Shown here: in pieces, positions 1 through 11,375 of the stretch
How positions within the stretch are numbered: the stretch's first letter is position 1
Layout: each line of letters starts with the position of its first letter
Origin: Saturnia japonica
Lineage: Eukaryota; Arthropoda; Insecta; Lepidoptera; Saturniidae
Reading direction: 5' to 3'
DNA length: 64,000 nt
NCBI GenBank assembly: GCA_033032175.1
Contig: CM065321.1
Location: forward strand, 13,166,501 to 13,230,500
Position numbers and translations under genes: made by a program
The notes under the pieces: generated by a model
Told to the model about the DNA's origin: nothing
The model's database searches: none
Seen by the model: only the letters and a program-made list of their open reading frames with translations

Positions 1-410
1 TCGAGAAAGGTGGAGAGTCATTTATTGTTTATATTTGTTCCTAGAAGCTTTTAAGATAATATTGAGTTATGTAATTATAAAAGCTGACCCAGTGCGAATA
101 TTTATTAAATTATAGAATTTAAGCAATTTAACTAATACATGTCAAATAGGTATGTTAGTTAATCAGACTGTTAATAGATGGCGCCTTGAATATATTTTCA
201 TTAGCATCAACAGATGGGATTCGTAATGAAAAATATTTATTCCTTTTTTTTAACGAAAACATTAATTTTAACCACTTTGTTTATGTTTCGTCAAAATTTA
301 AATGTATTCGGTCCATGATTCTAAACCCTGATATTTTTCTCAAATACCTTCAATGTACCTATAGATTTCAACTCTTTTATTATAGGTATAGATTTGATTT
401 ATTTACGGTT
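1..410. other. AT-rich sequence, no gene recognised
   Basis: Only short, low-complexity open frames are present and none resembles a known protein. No repeat shared with the rest of the window was noticed before about position 411. Confidence 0.6.
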
Positions 411-1545
411 CTACGACAAATACCGCACCGCTAGAGCACTCGTGTAGCCTATCATAAATTGTTCTCACTTCTCGTAAGTACAAATAATTTTAATTTTCCA
501 TTATCTCCTAAACTATTTGTCCATATAACATGCTATACAGGACAATACAATTGTCTTTATGATAAAGTAACTTTTATTCGTAAGTATTAATATACCATGC
601 CTAAAAATATAATGCTCTTAAAACAATTTTTAATCTTCAACAAAAGAAAAATCGCAAAATACCTTATTGTGGCTTATATATAAGAGATAGGCATATACTA
701 TCGCCTTTTTTGACATGACAACGTCTTATAATTCGATGGAGCCGGCTGCACGCACGAAAAAACATGACTCATGCGGCGTTACCTCGCTCTGAGGCGTTCC
801 ATTTAAGGCTTGAAGTGCAAGCGAGAGCGCGGAACGAGCGACAAAGAGGCACAATCGGCCTCCGCGTTCGGCAGCGTTCGACTTCTGTCTCTCTCCTACT
901 TGAGTGAGCGATGCGTCCGCGTGGACAGCTGCTATACAATAATACATTTAGATGTTTTCGTCAAGTATGAAGTGCAGTAAAAAGTGAATGTGGTGTCAAT
1001 TGTTTATAGCAACGATAATTGCGGCCATAAAGGTAATGATTCTTTCGATATTAAATATATGTTCAGTGATATATTGTCGAATATTCGTGTTTTCATCATT
1101 AAAATAAATAGCATCGGTCCGCTAGTGCAGTGATTGTAGGTTATGCTATAATTGACAAAACTATAAATAAAATTAAAATATTCTTTTGAAAAATGATACC
1201 ATTCCATCAGTATTTTCTTATGACGTTCTCACGTTCAACTATCGACAGTAAACCGACTTTACAGACAACCGATTTTTTTTTTAAATATACTAAGGGCCAA
1301 TGTTTTTAATGAACATTGCATTTACGTATCATTAACATTACTCCAACCACACGGATGAAGCGCTTCGCGAGGCCTTCCACTTCTGACTTACTTAACTAAC
1401 TACCTGAAAGTTTTAGCCTAATGTAACTATCATATACAGAAAGAATTTTTCGAATCTAACTGGTAATTTCAGAGATTAGCGTGTTTAAACAAACAAACAC
1501 AAAAACTCTTCCACTTTATTATATTATAATTAGTAAGTATAGATT
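411..1545 (+). repeat. Interspersed repeat family C, copy split by a nested insertion
   Basis: Positions 411-707 and about 1275-1545 align, in order, with the two halves of an uninterrupted copy at 62151-62800. Shared landmarks are 'caaataccgc', 'cacttctcgtaagtacaaat', 'tctcctaaact', 'aatttttaatcttcaaca' and, in the right half, 'tttacgtatc', 'agaatttttcgaatc' and 'tttaaacaaacaaacac'. The right end finishes at 'agtatagat', as in the other copies. It has no coding capacity, so it is a non-autonomous element of uncertain class. About 560 bp between the halves is absent from the other copy. Confidence 0.65.
708..1270. other. Nested insertion in family C, with a GC-rich block
   Basis: This segment interrupts family C. 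Its first part (about 735-935) is much richer in GC and CpG than its surroundings, with phrases such as 'gagcgcggaacgagcgacaa' and 'gcgatgcgtccgcgtggaca'. The remainder is AT-rich. I could not identify terminal repeats or a protein. It may be a second mobile element or the 5' end of one; a captured host promoter is less likely. Exact boundaries are uncertain because both junctions are T-rich. Confidence 0.4.
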
Positions 1546-2163
1546 TGTGTACGTACTGCATTATAAGTAATGCAGAGAGAGTGTGTTAGTTGTGAAATAA
1601 AACACAGTAGATAAGATTAGGTTAAGATTCACTTTTACAAGAGTTATAAGTTATAAGTTGTAATTGTTAATTAAATCATCCATGCTACTGGTGTAAAATA
1701 GTTATTATAAAAAAGTTAAATTGATTTTATTTTATGTTTCTCTACAATTTCTTAAATTATTTTACTTGTGTCATTTATGTATATCTTATTAGATAGTATT
1801 ATATCAGTAGCTAACTCAACGTTAGCTTACAGGGCTCAAAGTTTCATTCATTGATATTAGAGTTCTTACTTGTTTGTTTGTTACAATATTGATAAGGAAA
1901 ACTCTTAAACAGGACCACAGAACTGTTATTCGACACAACCCTTCGAAGAAGTCTAGTTTTGTCCGTAACTGTCTTGTATAACTCTGTAAGAGTTTTATAA
2001 TAGGATGATAAAGCCTGCAAAGAATAAGCGGAGACTTAGCGTTTCCAGGAAAAAAAAAACACATTTGGGAAATAATATATACGATGATACGAAAGTATAT
2101 AGAAAAATTAACAAAATTTTAAAATGCTTATATTTTAAATTGTTGTTGTACTTTTGAATTATA
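1546..2163. other. No gene recognised
   Basis: AT-rich sequence with only short frames and no recognisable domain, RNA gene or repeat shared elsewhere in the window. Confidence 0.55.
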
Positions 2164-2292
2164 GTTTACTCAAAATCAAAATAATATTTATTCAATTTAG
2201 GCCCTAAGAAGGCACATATGAACATCAAAACACTACTACCGGTTCGGAAAACGTCCCAGACATCGAGAAGAACCTGTAAGAAACTCGACTAT
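2164..2292 (+). repeat. Interspersed repeat family B, truncated copy
   Basis: Shares 'tattcaatttaggccctaag', 'ggttcggaaaac' and 'catcgagaagaacc' followed by 'aagaaactcga' with copies at 4331, 16190 and 56790. It stops after the conserved 'aagaaactcga' block, so the right half found in the 16190 copy is missing. The family is non-coding and of unknown class. Confidence 0.65.
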
Positions 2293-4330
2293 TACTTATA
2301 ACAGTTTTACCTCACAATTAAATCACATAAAATTTTTGCTTTGCTCTTTAGTGAACCTTTCTCAACAACATGCTATCGAACGAAAAAATAATTTTCCAAA
2401 TCAAACTACTGTTCCTGAGATTAACCCATTGAAACATAAACATTTTCCAGCTGTTAAATATGAATATAGTTTAGTTATATCAATTGAAGGTTTGTTGAAA
2501 ACAAAAAATAATTTGGGGAGACAATTTAGATTTATTACTATAAGTATAATAGTTATTAATTTAGTTATTTATTGTAAAATGCGATTATGTAAAGACAATT
2601 ATAAATGCTTAAAGTAGTCAAATACACTGAAGTTAAGTGTAAGTTTTATAACTGTTTCTCAGTATGTCAGATGAAAGGTCCCAACGAACGTAGCCCATAG
2701 TTCTCCCCTACATTTACTGTCGAGGACTTAGGTAGCGGTCTTAGTGAAGATCGCTTGGCTGTTATGGAAAACAATTTTCTTCATTATCATTTCTAACTAT
2801 CAGTTTTCATACATGATTTATTTATAACATGATTAAAAATTTAATTAAAATAAAAAAAAATATTACATTTAGTAAATACAGCGCGAATTATTTTTCATAT
2901 ATCCATTATTTTTAAATTGAATTTAAGTGTACTTATACACTTCAATTATTATTCTTGTAGTACCACTGTATGTGGGAAAAATATAGAACTCTTGATTTCT
3001 TGGTGATTAAAATCGCCAATACAATTTATCCCGTACCTTTCCTTTGGAAGAGGCCTTTGCGCAGAAATGGAATACTTATAGGCTTATATTAATATTGTTA
3101 TTATAAGGTGTACCAACATATATTATATTTAAATTATCAGCAACAAGGATGTAAATGCAGAATGGATACTTGACATTGGCCAAATTGACTACATAGGCAG
3201 AAGACATAATCAAAAAAATGCGCTTTGTGAAATCAATATCTTGCAGAATTTGAACACAGATAATGGCTTTACCTCGTTCTATTTTTTTAAAAGCAAATTG
3301 TTCTTCTTAATTAGTTTTATAATCGACTTAAAAAAGGAAGGCTCTCTGTCTCCCAAATATGTCTGTATGCAAGCATTTTTTTCTGAAACTACACGACCGA
3401 CTTATACGACCCTATTACTGGGGTAATCTATATAGATTAGCTATATTATTATAATAACAATTATATACATATGAGAAGCTATTACCATACAAATATGAAT
3501 GTACCATTTATATGTACAAACATAGATATAATTGTTGATCTTTTACGAAGTTCGTTAATTTCTTTCTACTTTTCATTTAGTAGTAATATATGATCTAGTA
3601 TCTAATATTTATTCTGTCAAGCATTATTGTTGAAATTAAAATTAAAAGTAAATGTTTTTAATCTTAAAAAAAAAAAACATTTATGAAATTTTACAATTAC
3701 ATTTATATTTTATTAATTTATATATACTTAATTATATTAGTGACTGAGAATCGAAACTAGATTTTTTGTAACAATGTTAATAAATCGCCTTCGCATAACA
3801 CAATGTATCAGTCAGAGAGCTCACGAGCAGCGCGTAGTTGAAGTATCCTCACGATTGTAGGTCGACGGTGTTTACGCTAATTGCAGACGACACTACCACC
3901 ACTACAACTTGTTTCTCAGATTTAAAAGCATCTTCTTGTTATTTTAAAGACGATTCAATTTAAAATGTAATACATCTGAAACATTAAGGTATTATTTTTA
4001 ACTCGCTTTCGCATTTTGAATCAAATAAGAACAAATAAAAAGTTGTAGATCTTCCGTGTTTTCAGTAAGATTGCTGCTTGAAGATAATAAATGTAAAAAA
4101 GGAAATATTTGATAGCATTACAATTTTTAAAGGCTTTTTTTAATTTCATTTAAATATTGCTATAACCAAATATCCAAATTCTAGGCTACGTTAGGTTGGA
4201 CTTGCTATTAAAAAAGCTACCAAGATCTCATACATTCAAGACTACATTACACTCAACAAAATTGCACAACAATCACGTAGCAATTTTCACAATGAACGAA
4301 CGCTGTGATGAATAATTATAAAAAAGTACT
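2293..4330. other. No gene recognised
   Basis: AT-rich sequence with several A- or T-tracts and short frames (for example 2336-2617 and 3241-3426) of low complexity. The only structured point is a weak promoter-like block near 3778-3812, listed separately. Confidence 0.5.
3778..3812 (+). promoter_or_regulatory. Possible arthropod core promoter (TATA-like plus TCAGT initiator)
   Basis: A TATA-like 'taataaat' at 3778-3785 lies about 30 bp upstream of the A of a TCAGT initiator (3808-3812). Downstream sequence to about 3910 is more GC-rich than its neighbourhood, as a 5' exon might be. No coding start or splice donor could be tied to it. Such matches arise by chance in AT-rich DNA, so this is weak. 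Confidence 0.2.
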
Positions 4331-4631
4331 GATTTTATTTAGGTCCTGAAGAGGCCTTATGAACCATAAAACAGTACCTATCTATCACCATTTTGGATGA
4401 TATCCCAGTCATCAGGCCTACCGGCTTAGCAAGAACCCTGATCGGGTTTATCAATACTTAATATATTTTTTGAGAATGCAATGAATATTTTCAGTTAATA
4501 AATGTATTATTTTTATTAGATATACAGGATTGGAGTAATTACCAGACATCACTTTCATTCTATATATCATGGTAGAGTTTTGACGTTCATAAGTGCCTTG
4601 TTAGGGACCTAAACTGAATATTTTATTTTTA
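4331..4631 (+). repeat. Family B copy with an inverted second end
   Basis: The left end (4336-4380) carries the family B head, 'tttatttaggtcctgaagag'. The right end (about 4574-4630) carries the same head in reverse complement ('cataagtgccttgttaggga'). The interior keeps the 'tatcccagtcat' and 'gggtttatca' landmarks and the 'ttattagatatacag' block seen at 16390. The result is an inverted-repeat element of about 300 bp. The other three copies do not show the inverted end. Confidence 0.6.
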
Positions 4632-6285
4632 ACTTTCATTTTCCACGTACCTAATTATCCTCAAATTCAGTCTAAATAATTATTAACTACATGCTCAGAT
4701 TTGATTTATCAATATTCATACTATTAGTTTATGGTAAATAATGCCCTCATTTATCATTTTCTCCATAATATATGTGTGCCCTTGCACACTTTAACAATAA
4801 CAAATGGTGTCCAATCCCAAAATCGCGGCCACAATTTGTTAAACCTTCCAGGGTTTGGAGTATTTACTTGCGTTAATTGAAAAATATGTGGTAAAATATA
4901 ATATAATTTTATCAACAATTATATGATACATTTTAATAAAGTTGTTACAAATGTTGAGTTAATACGTTGAACCTATTCATCTTTTAGCGCGTTTAGTAGA
5001 AAGTAAAATTAACAGTGTATGATGAAGTAAGCTAAACCATCAATGAAAATAATATGAATTCATTTTGTCAATTTATTTTTATTAAGGTGTACGGATTATT
5101 TTATATTCTTTCAAATAATGTATAAAAATAATAATCAGTAAAATTAATTTATATTATTGATGACTAAATCCATTATGTTGTTAACAGGCGGGATAAATCA
5201 ATTATTTGGAGTTCGTTTTGCTTTATTACATACGTGCGTACACATAGGTAGTTTTTTTTTTAATTTCTACGTTTCTTTAGGATTTGTATTTGCACAAAGC
5301 AATGTTCACCCAGTCGTGCATCGCATCGAACTGGCACTCAGCTTGTTCGCTCTACGATGAAAAGTATCCGGATGAACAAACTTAGTCAATTCATTACAAC
5401 TTGCAGCTCTTGCTCTGGGAACATTCCCATTGCACTGGAAACGAGTTCACGCCTTTATGTTCAGTTGTGATGACTTTTAACTATACAAGTTTATATCTTT
5501 ACGCTTCTTTAGTTCCGTTTAATTGTATATTAGTCTTTGTTGCCCCGAAGAAAGGATTAAAGTCTTATGTAAGAATTTATCACGTTTACAGATTGTGGGT
5601 TATATGAATTGTGAATGATATAGACGTTACTAAGAACTTACCAATTTGCCTCGCTGAATGTGTTTTATCGCACTTACGTATCATAGTGATTGACGAGTAT
5701 TCTGAAAAGTTGTTTGACCTTATTCCACTATCTACCTTCTTGGATTGGATTCTTATCTTCAGATTGGATTCTACATTTCAACAATCGTATGGCATTGTAC
5801 TAAAGAATCTTTTGCACACCAAACATACTATATTGAGGTGTTCTGTTGGCACGCTAACTGGTTTCCGAAAGCTTTTTTCAGTGGGCAATAATTGATAGGA
5901 AGGCGTCACTTTATTGCGAAATGACAATATTTGAGAGAATGACTTTAAAACATTTCATTTCTTTATTAAGTTTCACATATTTTGTAGCCATTTTATTAAT
6001 CTGTATTCTTTTAAAAGAAAAAAAAAACATATTTAAATTAAAAGTATTTATGTAAGGATATAATACAAAAACAAAGAGGTATACATTCGATTAGGTTAGG
6101 TTGGAACTGCGAGTGAAGCGAAGCGAGCGTGCCGCGACAGTGGATGTAATTTCCAAGGTCTAATCACTCAAATATTAGTAAGTAAAAGATATGTATTATA
6201 TATATTGGTTTAGTTATTTATTTGCACAAATGTGAAAATGTTCAGAAACCAAATTGTTATCGCTCATAGGTAGCGTTCCGGGCAC
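4632..6285. other. No gene recognised
   Basis: Contains adjacent short open frames (5157-5360, 5401-5607, 5611-5895) without recognisable motifs, codon bias or splice signals linking them. I treat these as chance frames in an AT-rich region. Confidence 0.5.
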
Positions 6286-6600
6286 ATGACCTTGAATAAA
6301 TTTTGTTATATGATGAAAAAACGTACTTCGCCTAATTGTCAACAATGCGACAAAGTCCAACATATGCATCACTTTTTAAAGGAATTTGTCCGGAAAAAAA
6401 CAGAGAGAAAAAGTCTGATAAGGCTTCTTGGTTTCAATATGTCGAATCCGGGCACCTTCTATACTATATTGTCCAAACCTCGCAGTACTGACGCCCTTTC
6501 GGTATGCAACTTCACTGATTGTTACTTTAAATATTATGTGTTAATTTAGCCAGGCCGATGTAACCCAAAGGGTTAATGGCCATAATACTAAGATAAAAAA
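6286..6600 (+). pseudogene. LINE ORF2 C-terminal fragment (zinc-knuckle tail)
   Basis: The translation holds a Cys-Xaa2-Cys pair (SPNCQQC), then HH, and ends in the block 'FYTILSKPRS'. The fragment at 55153-55383 has the matching pattern (SPKCSVC, VHHLL, 'FHSILAKPRS'), so both appear to be C-terminal tails of one non-LTR retrotransposon family. In LINEs of the Jockey/I type this cysteine-histidine tail follows the RNase H domain. The fragment is badly truncated at its 5' side and ends near an A-rich tract at about 6595. Not functional. Confidence 0.6.
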
Positions 6601-6657
6601 AAAATATTGTATACATTATTTTGCGATACATGGTTGTGTAGGGGCGGTGGATTCACC

Positions 6658-6827
6658 TGTGGCGACATCTATCGAGCCACATAAGACGCATCGTACATCG
6701 CGCTATAGAAATTAACTCTTCAATTGAGTGTATATACAAGAACCCGACTACAACCGTTGGGCAGCTGCCCGCCAGACATAACACCCGTCTGGTCGGAGGA
6801 TCCTCCCTTTTCGATAGTTCTTCTACA
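6658..6827 (+). repeat. 5' LTR of the miniature element
   Basis: 170 bp, beginning TGTGGCGACATC and ending TTCTTCTACA. It is identical to the right LTR except for three substitutions between about 6806 and 6815. Contains 'gagtgtatatacaag', a possible TATA-type promoter. Confidence 0.85.
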
Positions 6828-6828
6828 C

Positions 6829-6843
6829 TGGTGACCCCGAGCG
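6829..6843 (+). promoter_or_regulatory. Primer-binding site of the miniature element
   Basis: 'TGGTGACCCCGAGCG' lies one base after the 5' LTR and begins with TGG, complementary to the CCA end of a tRNA. This is the expected place and form of an LTR-retrotransposon minus-strand primer site. The primer tRNA was not identified. Confidence 0.75.
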
Positions 6844-7307
6844 TGAATGTCAGCGCAACCTTCTTCGCACAGCTACATCGTGACGTCATTATCACTTCCA
6901 CAAGCTTTCGAGTAGCGAGTCATACAGCCAGCCAGCATCCACACGGCTACTTCGGTTATCCTGACCACCAGCATGCAGCGGACGCGCATTACTGGTCATC
7001 ACCCACAGCCTTCTCAGCGACCTTGGCACAGCACACTGCCCTTCGGCCGGTCAGCAAGCAGAGACACACTTCTCTCCTGGTCGACGCAGCAGCCAGTCCC
7101 TACGCAGCACTGCAACACTCCGACTCACTGGAGCATTCTTGCAGCATCACCCCGACTCACTGGGGGGCACCACCGCAGACAGTTCCAACTCACCGTGAAC
7201 TATGCGGCATCTAGTTCCGACTCACTGGAACATTCCACTGGCCCGGCAAGCATCACAAGATGTATGGACGACTCAACCTGCTATCGACCTCCGGTCTCGG
7301 AGGGGAG
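6831..7307 (+). other. Short non-domain interior of the miniature element
   Basis: The interior has overlapping open frames (6831-7214, 6973-7368) rich in His, Ser, Thr and Pro, with no retroviral motif. 'CCGACTCACTGG' occurs three times (7120-7131, 7152-7163, 7217-7228) at spacings of 32 and 65 bp, so an internal repeat of about 32 bp is present. The purine tract GGAGGGGAG (7299-7307), a plus-strand primer, sits just before the 3' LTR. The frames may be remnants of a gag or pol end, or chance. Confidence 0.5.
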
Positions 7308-7310
7308 TGA

Positions 7311-7480
7311 TGTGGCGACATCTATCGAGCCACATAAGACGCATCGTACATCGCGCTATAGAAATTAACTCTTCAATTGAGTGTATATACAAGAACCCGA
7401 CTACAACCGTTGGGCAGCTGCCCGCCAGACATAACACCCGTCTGGTCGGAGGATCCTCGCTTTGCAATAGTTCTTCTACA
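7311..7480 (+). repeat. 3' LTR of the miniature element
   Basis: Direct repeat of 6658-6827, directly preceded by a purine-rich tract and directly followed by the CACC target duplication. Confidence 0.85.
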
Positions 7481-7799
7481 CACCGTTCGGAAGAGTGTAG
7501 AATATAATCCGAAATAGAAGCATTTAGAACGCATCGACATACCAACGGGGTATGCATTGCCTTCTAAGCCTCAATACAGCCTATGTGTTGTGTGATAAAG
7601 GTACATGTACGTCATCTACCCATAAGTTTCTCTAAAACAACACCATACAAATAATGCACGAATTTGAAATTTGGAAACATGCGAACTGATCTTCGGAGCC
7701 ACAATTACACGGTAGCACCCATCACGGTACGAACAATGAAGATCTTAAATACTTAACTTTGCTGTACTGTGCAAATTTGGAGTGGTTTGCAAGCCAACG
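7481..7799. other. No gene recognised
   Basis: Unique sequence between the miniature LTR element and a SINE; no domain or repeat seen. Confidence 0.5.
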
Positions 7800-7900
7800 T
7801 TTTTTTTTTTTTTTTTTTGTTTTTACTATACTGTCAACCTTAGGGGCCCTGAAGCCGCTGCGACTCTTACAGCTTCACCGAACTTGGCAAGCGAACGTGT
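7800..7900 (-). repeat. SINE family E (tRNA-derived), minus strand
   Basis: A T-tract at 7800-7818 (the poly-A tail read on the minus strand) is followed by 'actatactgtcaaccttagg', 'ggccctgaagccgctgcgac' and 'cttacagcttcaccg'. The same order occurs at 30140, 31064 and 62955, and in reverse at 28735 and 39070. The 5' head is missing beyond about 7900. Confidence 0.7.
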
Positions 7901-10260
7901 TGTTCCCTCCTTTTTATTGGGTCCTTTTAATTAGGCGTGAAGAGGCATTTCACCAGGCCGTCATGAAATCGATGACTGCCGATAGAATCCATCACCGACG
8001 GTCGCTGTTGTTTTTGCACTACACCATAATTTCCATGGAGTACTAGCTGTACAGTAACTTTATCGAAAAAAAGTATAAAAATAATAATTCAATAGATCAA
8101 TATTTTTACAAAACTATAGTCTGCATCATAATTAAAAAAATCTTTGAATAAACATAATATCTCTTATTTCACTATTATTACCATCTTATTCCTACATATT
8201 CCTTATAGATTTTGGTATCTACATAAAATGATTAAATAATTTAATTAATCCTTTCTTGACACAATAGAGCCGAATAGAAATTCTTATTCACACATTTTGC
8301 GAGCAAATATTACATCGCTTAAAGTATACGTATTCTAGGTTTATTTGCGCCAACCAATGCAAACATACCATTATAATCCAACAAAAGGCCATTCGGTTTC
8401 ATTCGGGTATATTGTTTGCATAGAAGGGTCTTAATTTAGTTTTTTGTAGTTATACCGTATTCAGAATGTTTTATAGTCTCGTCTTGGAGATTATTATAAG
8501 AAACTATGCAAAGATTTTCTTCTGATAGTGACATAACTAGCTCAGGTTAAAGCTTCATTCTTGCTGGATTTTCATTAGGTACTCGACAAGAATTTTAATT
8601 TTTTAGACATAGAATGATTTGGCGGATAATGTTGTGTTTGATCACTTTCACACGATGATTAGAGTCAATTTATTAAAACAAAATATAAAATAAACACATG
8701 CTAAACCTAGATCGCAAGTGCAACTAAGTATCAGAAAGAAATTACTACTTGAAAGTAGCAGATAGTTAGACAATGCCTATCAAAAGAAATGTTGAAAAAT
8801 CAATAACAATGTAACATTATCCTAAAGTAAGACAATAACTTTTCTTTCCACGGATTATAATTATTTTTGTTATTGTAACAAGAAAAAGCCCTCGTAAAAT
8901 TCTCCCTTTATTATCTAATGCTTTAACATCTATTAGAAGTACATTAACATCACTCATTTAGTTTTTACGTAGAACCAAGACATCAATCTTCGGGCAATGT
9001 TAAATCCATTTGGCACCGTTCCAAGAGAAAACAATGAAATCTTTGGTAAAAAGTAGAAGTATTGAAATTCAGTTCACTTAGAACTTACTTGTTTCGATTT
9101 CGTTCTGTTTACAAATGAATGGGGAATAGGGAAATGCGATGATCAGAATATTTTAATTGTAAGACAAGTTTCTTTTAGTTTCATGTTCCACGACGTCTTC
9201 CACCGATCAACAAAACTGGGTCATCTGACTAACATTAGCAGAATTTTGGACTTAGATCAAGAAAATTGTATTATATTCATATAATTCTAAAAACATAAAA
9301 ATTTCAGTTTATTAGAAAATGATTGGATAGTAATTCTACTTCTATTATTGACAAAACTTGGGCTATCGACAAATATACAAATAGGTTTATTATAGCCCGC
9401 GCTATTTTTGGCATCAAAAGGAAGAATATATCTAAAAGTTGTATTTTAGTAACTAGTTTTAGAAAAGAAACATTTATGGTAATTTGAAATAGTTAATTGC
9501 AGTTTTTGATGGGATACTGGGGTGCCATGTAGTGGTTTTTATTTCAATTCATAAAGTTATGTTATTTGGCCCTATATTGTATAATTTTGGCAACATTTAC
9601 GTGATGTAGTTTGGTTATTGTGAACAAGTGAAGTGAATTATAAATAATAACTAGGAACATGCGTTTTAGGTTTAATACGGGAGCCACCATTTTTTTAGTG
9701 CTATGTTTGAAAATTGCAAGTATAATAAATGGAAAAAGATTATATTGACATAACTTTGGCAGAATTGTGGATGAATGAAGTTGTCATTAAATAAAAAGTA
9801 GATGGAGAAATTATTAATTTGTGTATTATAATAAAAATGGTTACAGTGTTCAACCATTAAAGGTTGACAGAGACCTGTGCTTTGCCTTGTGCTACAAACA
9901 TTTAAAAAAAAAAAAACAAAACAATGAAGTGTACTCTTAACATAATATTAGTAAAGAACGCATCGGTTTTTTATTATTATAACTCCTATACGAATACGTA
10001 ACAATCGTTTAATATTGGTAGAACTTGTACTGAATTTGACTACCAAAGTACCATCGTGGACATTTTTCTTTGACTAAATTAACAGTGTTCCTTCCTATTG
10101 CTGCGTTCTACATTGAAACGTATGTTAGGTGGTCCACACTAGTACACACAACTTTCTAATTTAATCTTCATCAGATATCGACATGTCAACATGCTTTATA
10201 CATGTGTGCTAAATTTGCATGTATACTAATCAGGAAATTAAGTATAGTTTGGTTTAAGAA
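7901..10260. other. No gene recognised
   Basis: 2.36 kb of AT-rich sequence with short frames only. No RNA gene, LTR or repeat shared with the rest of the window was seen. Confidence 0.5.
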
Positions 10261-10535
10261 ATGATGGTTCAGTTGGCAGCGTATTCGAACTCCACGTTGA
10301 TCGAAGTAAGTTAGAATTCATGCTACGAGCTTTAACTTTCGGTGAAAAAATACATGCTGATGAAACTATAGCATGGCGGAATGGTAATTTGTGTTATGCT
10401 GAAGATCTGTCACCAAGGTCCATCTACAGGTGTGTTTCGGCAGCTGCGCTCGAGAGCCTGTTTCCTCTCCCACTAGGCTTAGCATGTCACATTATCTTCG
10501 GCCACATCACATCAGTAAGATTGTGAGGGCTAGGT
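10261..10535 (+). repeat. SINE family 1 (tRNA-derived), copy A
   Basis: Starts with the tRNA-like A-box 'tggttcagttggcagcg'. A decayed B-box region near 10310 precedes body landmarks shared with the other copies: 'tttcggtgaa', 'gatgaaactatagcatgg', 'atctgtcaccaag', 'aggtgtgtttcggcagctgc' and 'ccactaggcttagc'. Non-coding; dependent on a LINE partner for movement. About 275 bp. Confidence 0.75.
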
Positions 10536-10740
10536 GAGAAGCTATTATGACAACCTCAAGTGGACAGCTCGACCGTTAACTACTTCTTAAAAAAAGGAAA
10601 TTAGACTGAATACATTCCCCAAGTAACTCTTAGAGTCCATTTTTGATGCTATAAAATAACGTAAATAAATAAATTGGAAAAGTATTTGTTCTGTTATATA
10701 AATTGCACAATATATTTTCTTATATGAACGGCGATCTCGG

Positions 10741-10880
10741 TCCCACAACAATTACAACTAGGGACATTATTTTTGTGTCACCCTTATCGCGTGTTCTTGT
10801 CTATCTCTTGTGTAACGAACGTTGAAATTCGAGTAAGCCTCCAGGGTGCGTGAAGCACCGTCTAGGCCTTTTCCTACAAT
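10741..10880 (+). repeat. Interspersed repeat family I, copy 1
   Basis: Shares 'gggacattatttttgtgtca', 'tgtgtaacgaacgttgaaat' and 'gtctaggccttttcctac' with a diverged second copy at 11620-11795. No coding potential or class is evident. Confidence 0.5.
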
Positions 10881-11072
10881 CTTTATATTTATCTCTATAT
10901 TATTATCTTCGTCGATTCATTATTATCTGAGCGTTTCAATTTAAATATTGGTAAAGTTTACTTAAGGCAAATCTATATTTATATACTTTATTAATTTCAT
11001 TTTCATGCTCGCTCACGGGTTATGATAATGAAAGCTTTTAATTGACTCTATCATTGGAATGACTAATAGCTC

Positions 11073-11375
11073 ATAATGGCTCAGTAGTAGCGTGTACGGA
11101 CATCGCGTCAATCGACGTGAGTTCGAATGCCTGCTATGAATCCCAGTTTCCACTGCAAAAATACATCGTAGTAAGCCTATAGCATGCTGGTAGAGCATAT
11201 TCTAATGACGACTGGTTAGCTAAAATCCTTAAGTTGAAGCACCTGTAGGTGTGTTGTAACAGCTTCATTTGAGAGTCCAATCGCTCGCTCGGCTTACGTG
11301 TGTTACCATCTTGAGCCACATCGGCCCTTAACATAAGGCGAAACTTATGACCAAACACTAATCATATAAAGATTT
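11073..11375 (+). repeat. SINE family 1, copy B
   Basis: The A-box region 'ggctcagtagtagcg' and B-box 'gagttcgaatgcctg' are about 40 bp apart, as in a tRNA gene. The body includes 'ggttagctaaaatcc', 'acctgtaggtgtgttg' and 'gtgttaccatcttgagccac'. About 300 bp, close to full length. Confidence 0.75.

Larger units (their letters stand above)
6658..7480 (+). mobile_element. Miniature (TRIM-like) LTR retrotransposon
   Basis: Two direct 170-bp terminal repeats (6658-6827 and 7311-7480) start with TGTGGCG and end with CTACA. They differ at three positions, all in the last 30 bp. The element is flanked by the 4-bp duplication CACC (6654-6657 and 7481-7484). One base after the left LTR is a primer-binding-like site, and a purine tract abuts the right LTR. 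The interior is only 483 bp, with no protease, reverse transcriptase, RNase H or integrase. The whole element is 823 bp. The architecture matches a terminal-repeat retrotransposon in miniature, or an internally deleted Ty3/Gypsy-type element; proteins would have to come from an autonomous relative. Confidence 0.85.

Noticed and set aside
5157..5895. Three consecutive short plus-strand frames resembling a broken gene
   Set aside because: The frames differ and none shows a family motif. Their compositions look like translated AT-rich DNA.
6090..6105. Telomere-like TTAGG repeats ('attaggttaggttgg')
   Set aside because: Only two units; GGTTAGGTTGG-type phrases occur singly elsewhere (for example near 4190) and show no array.
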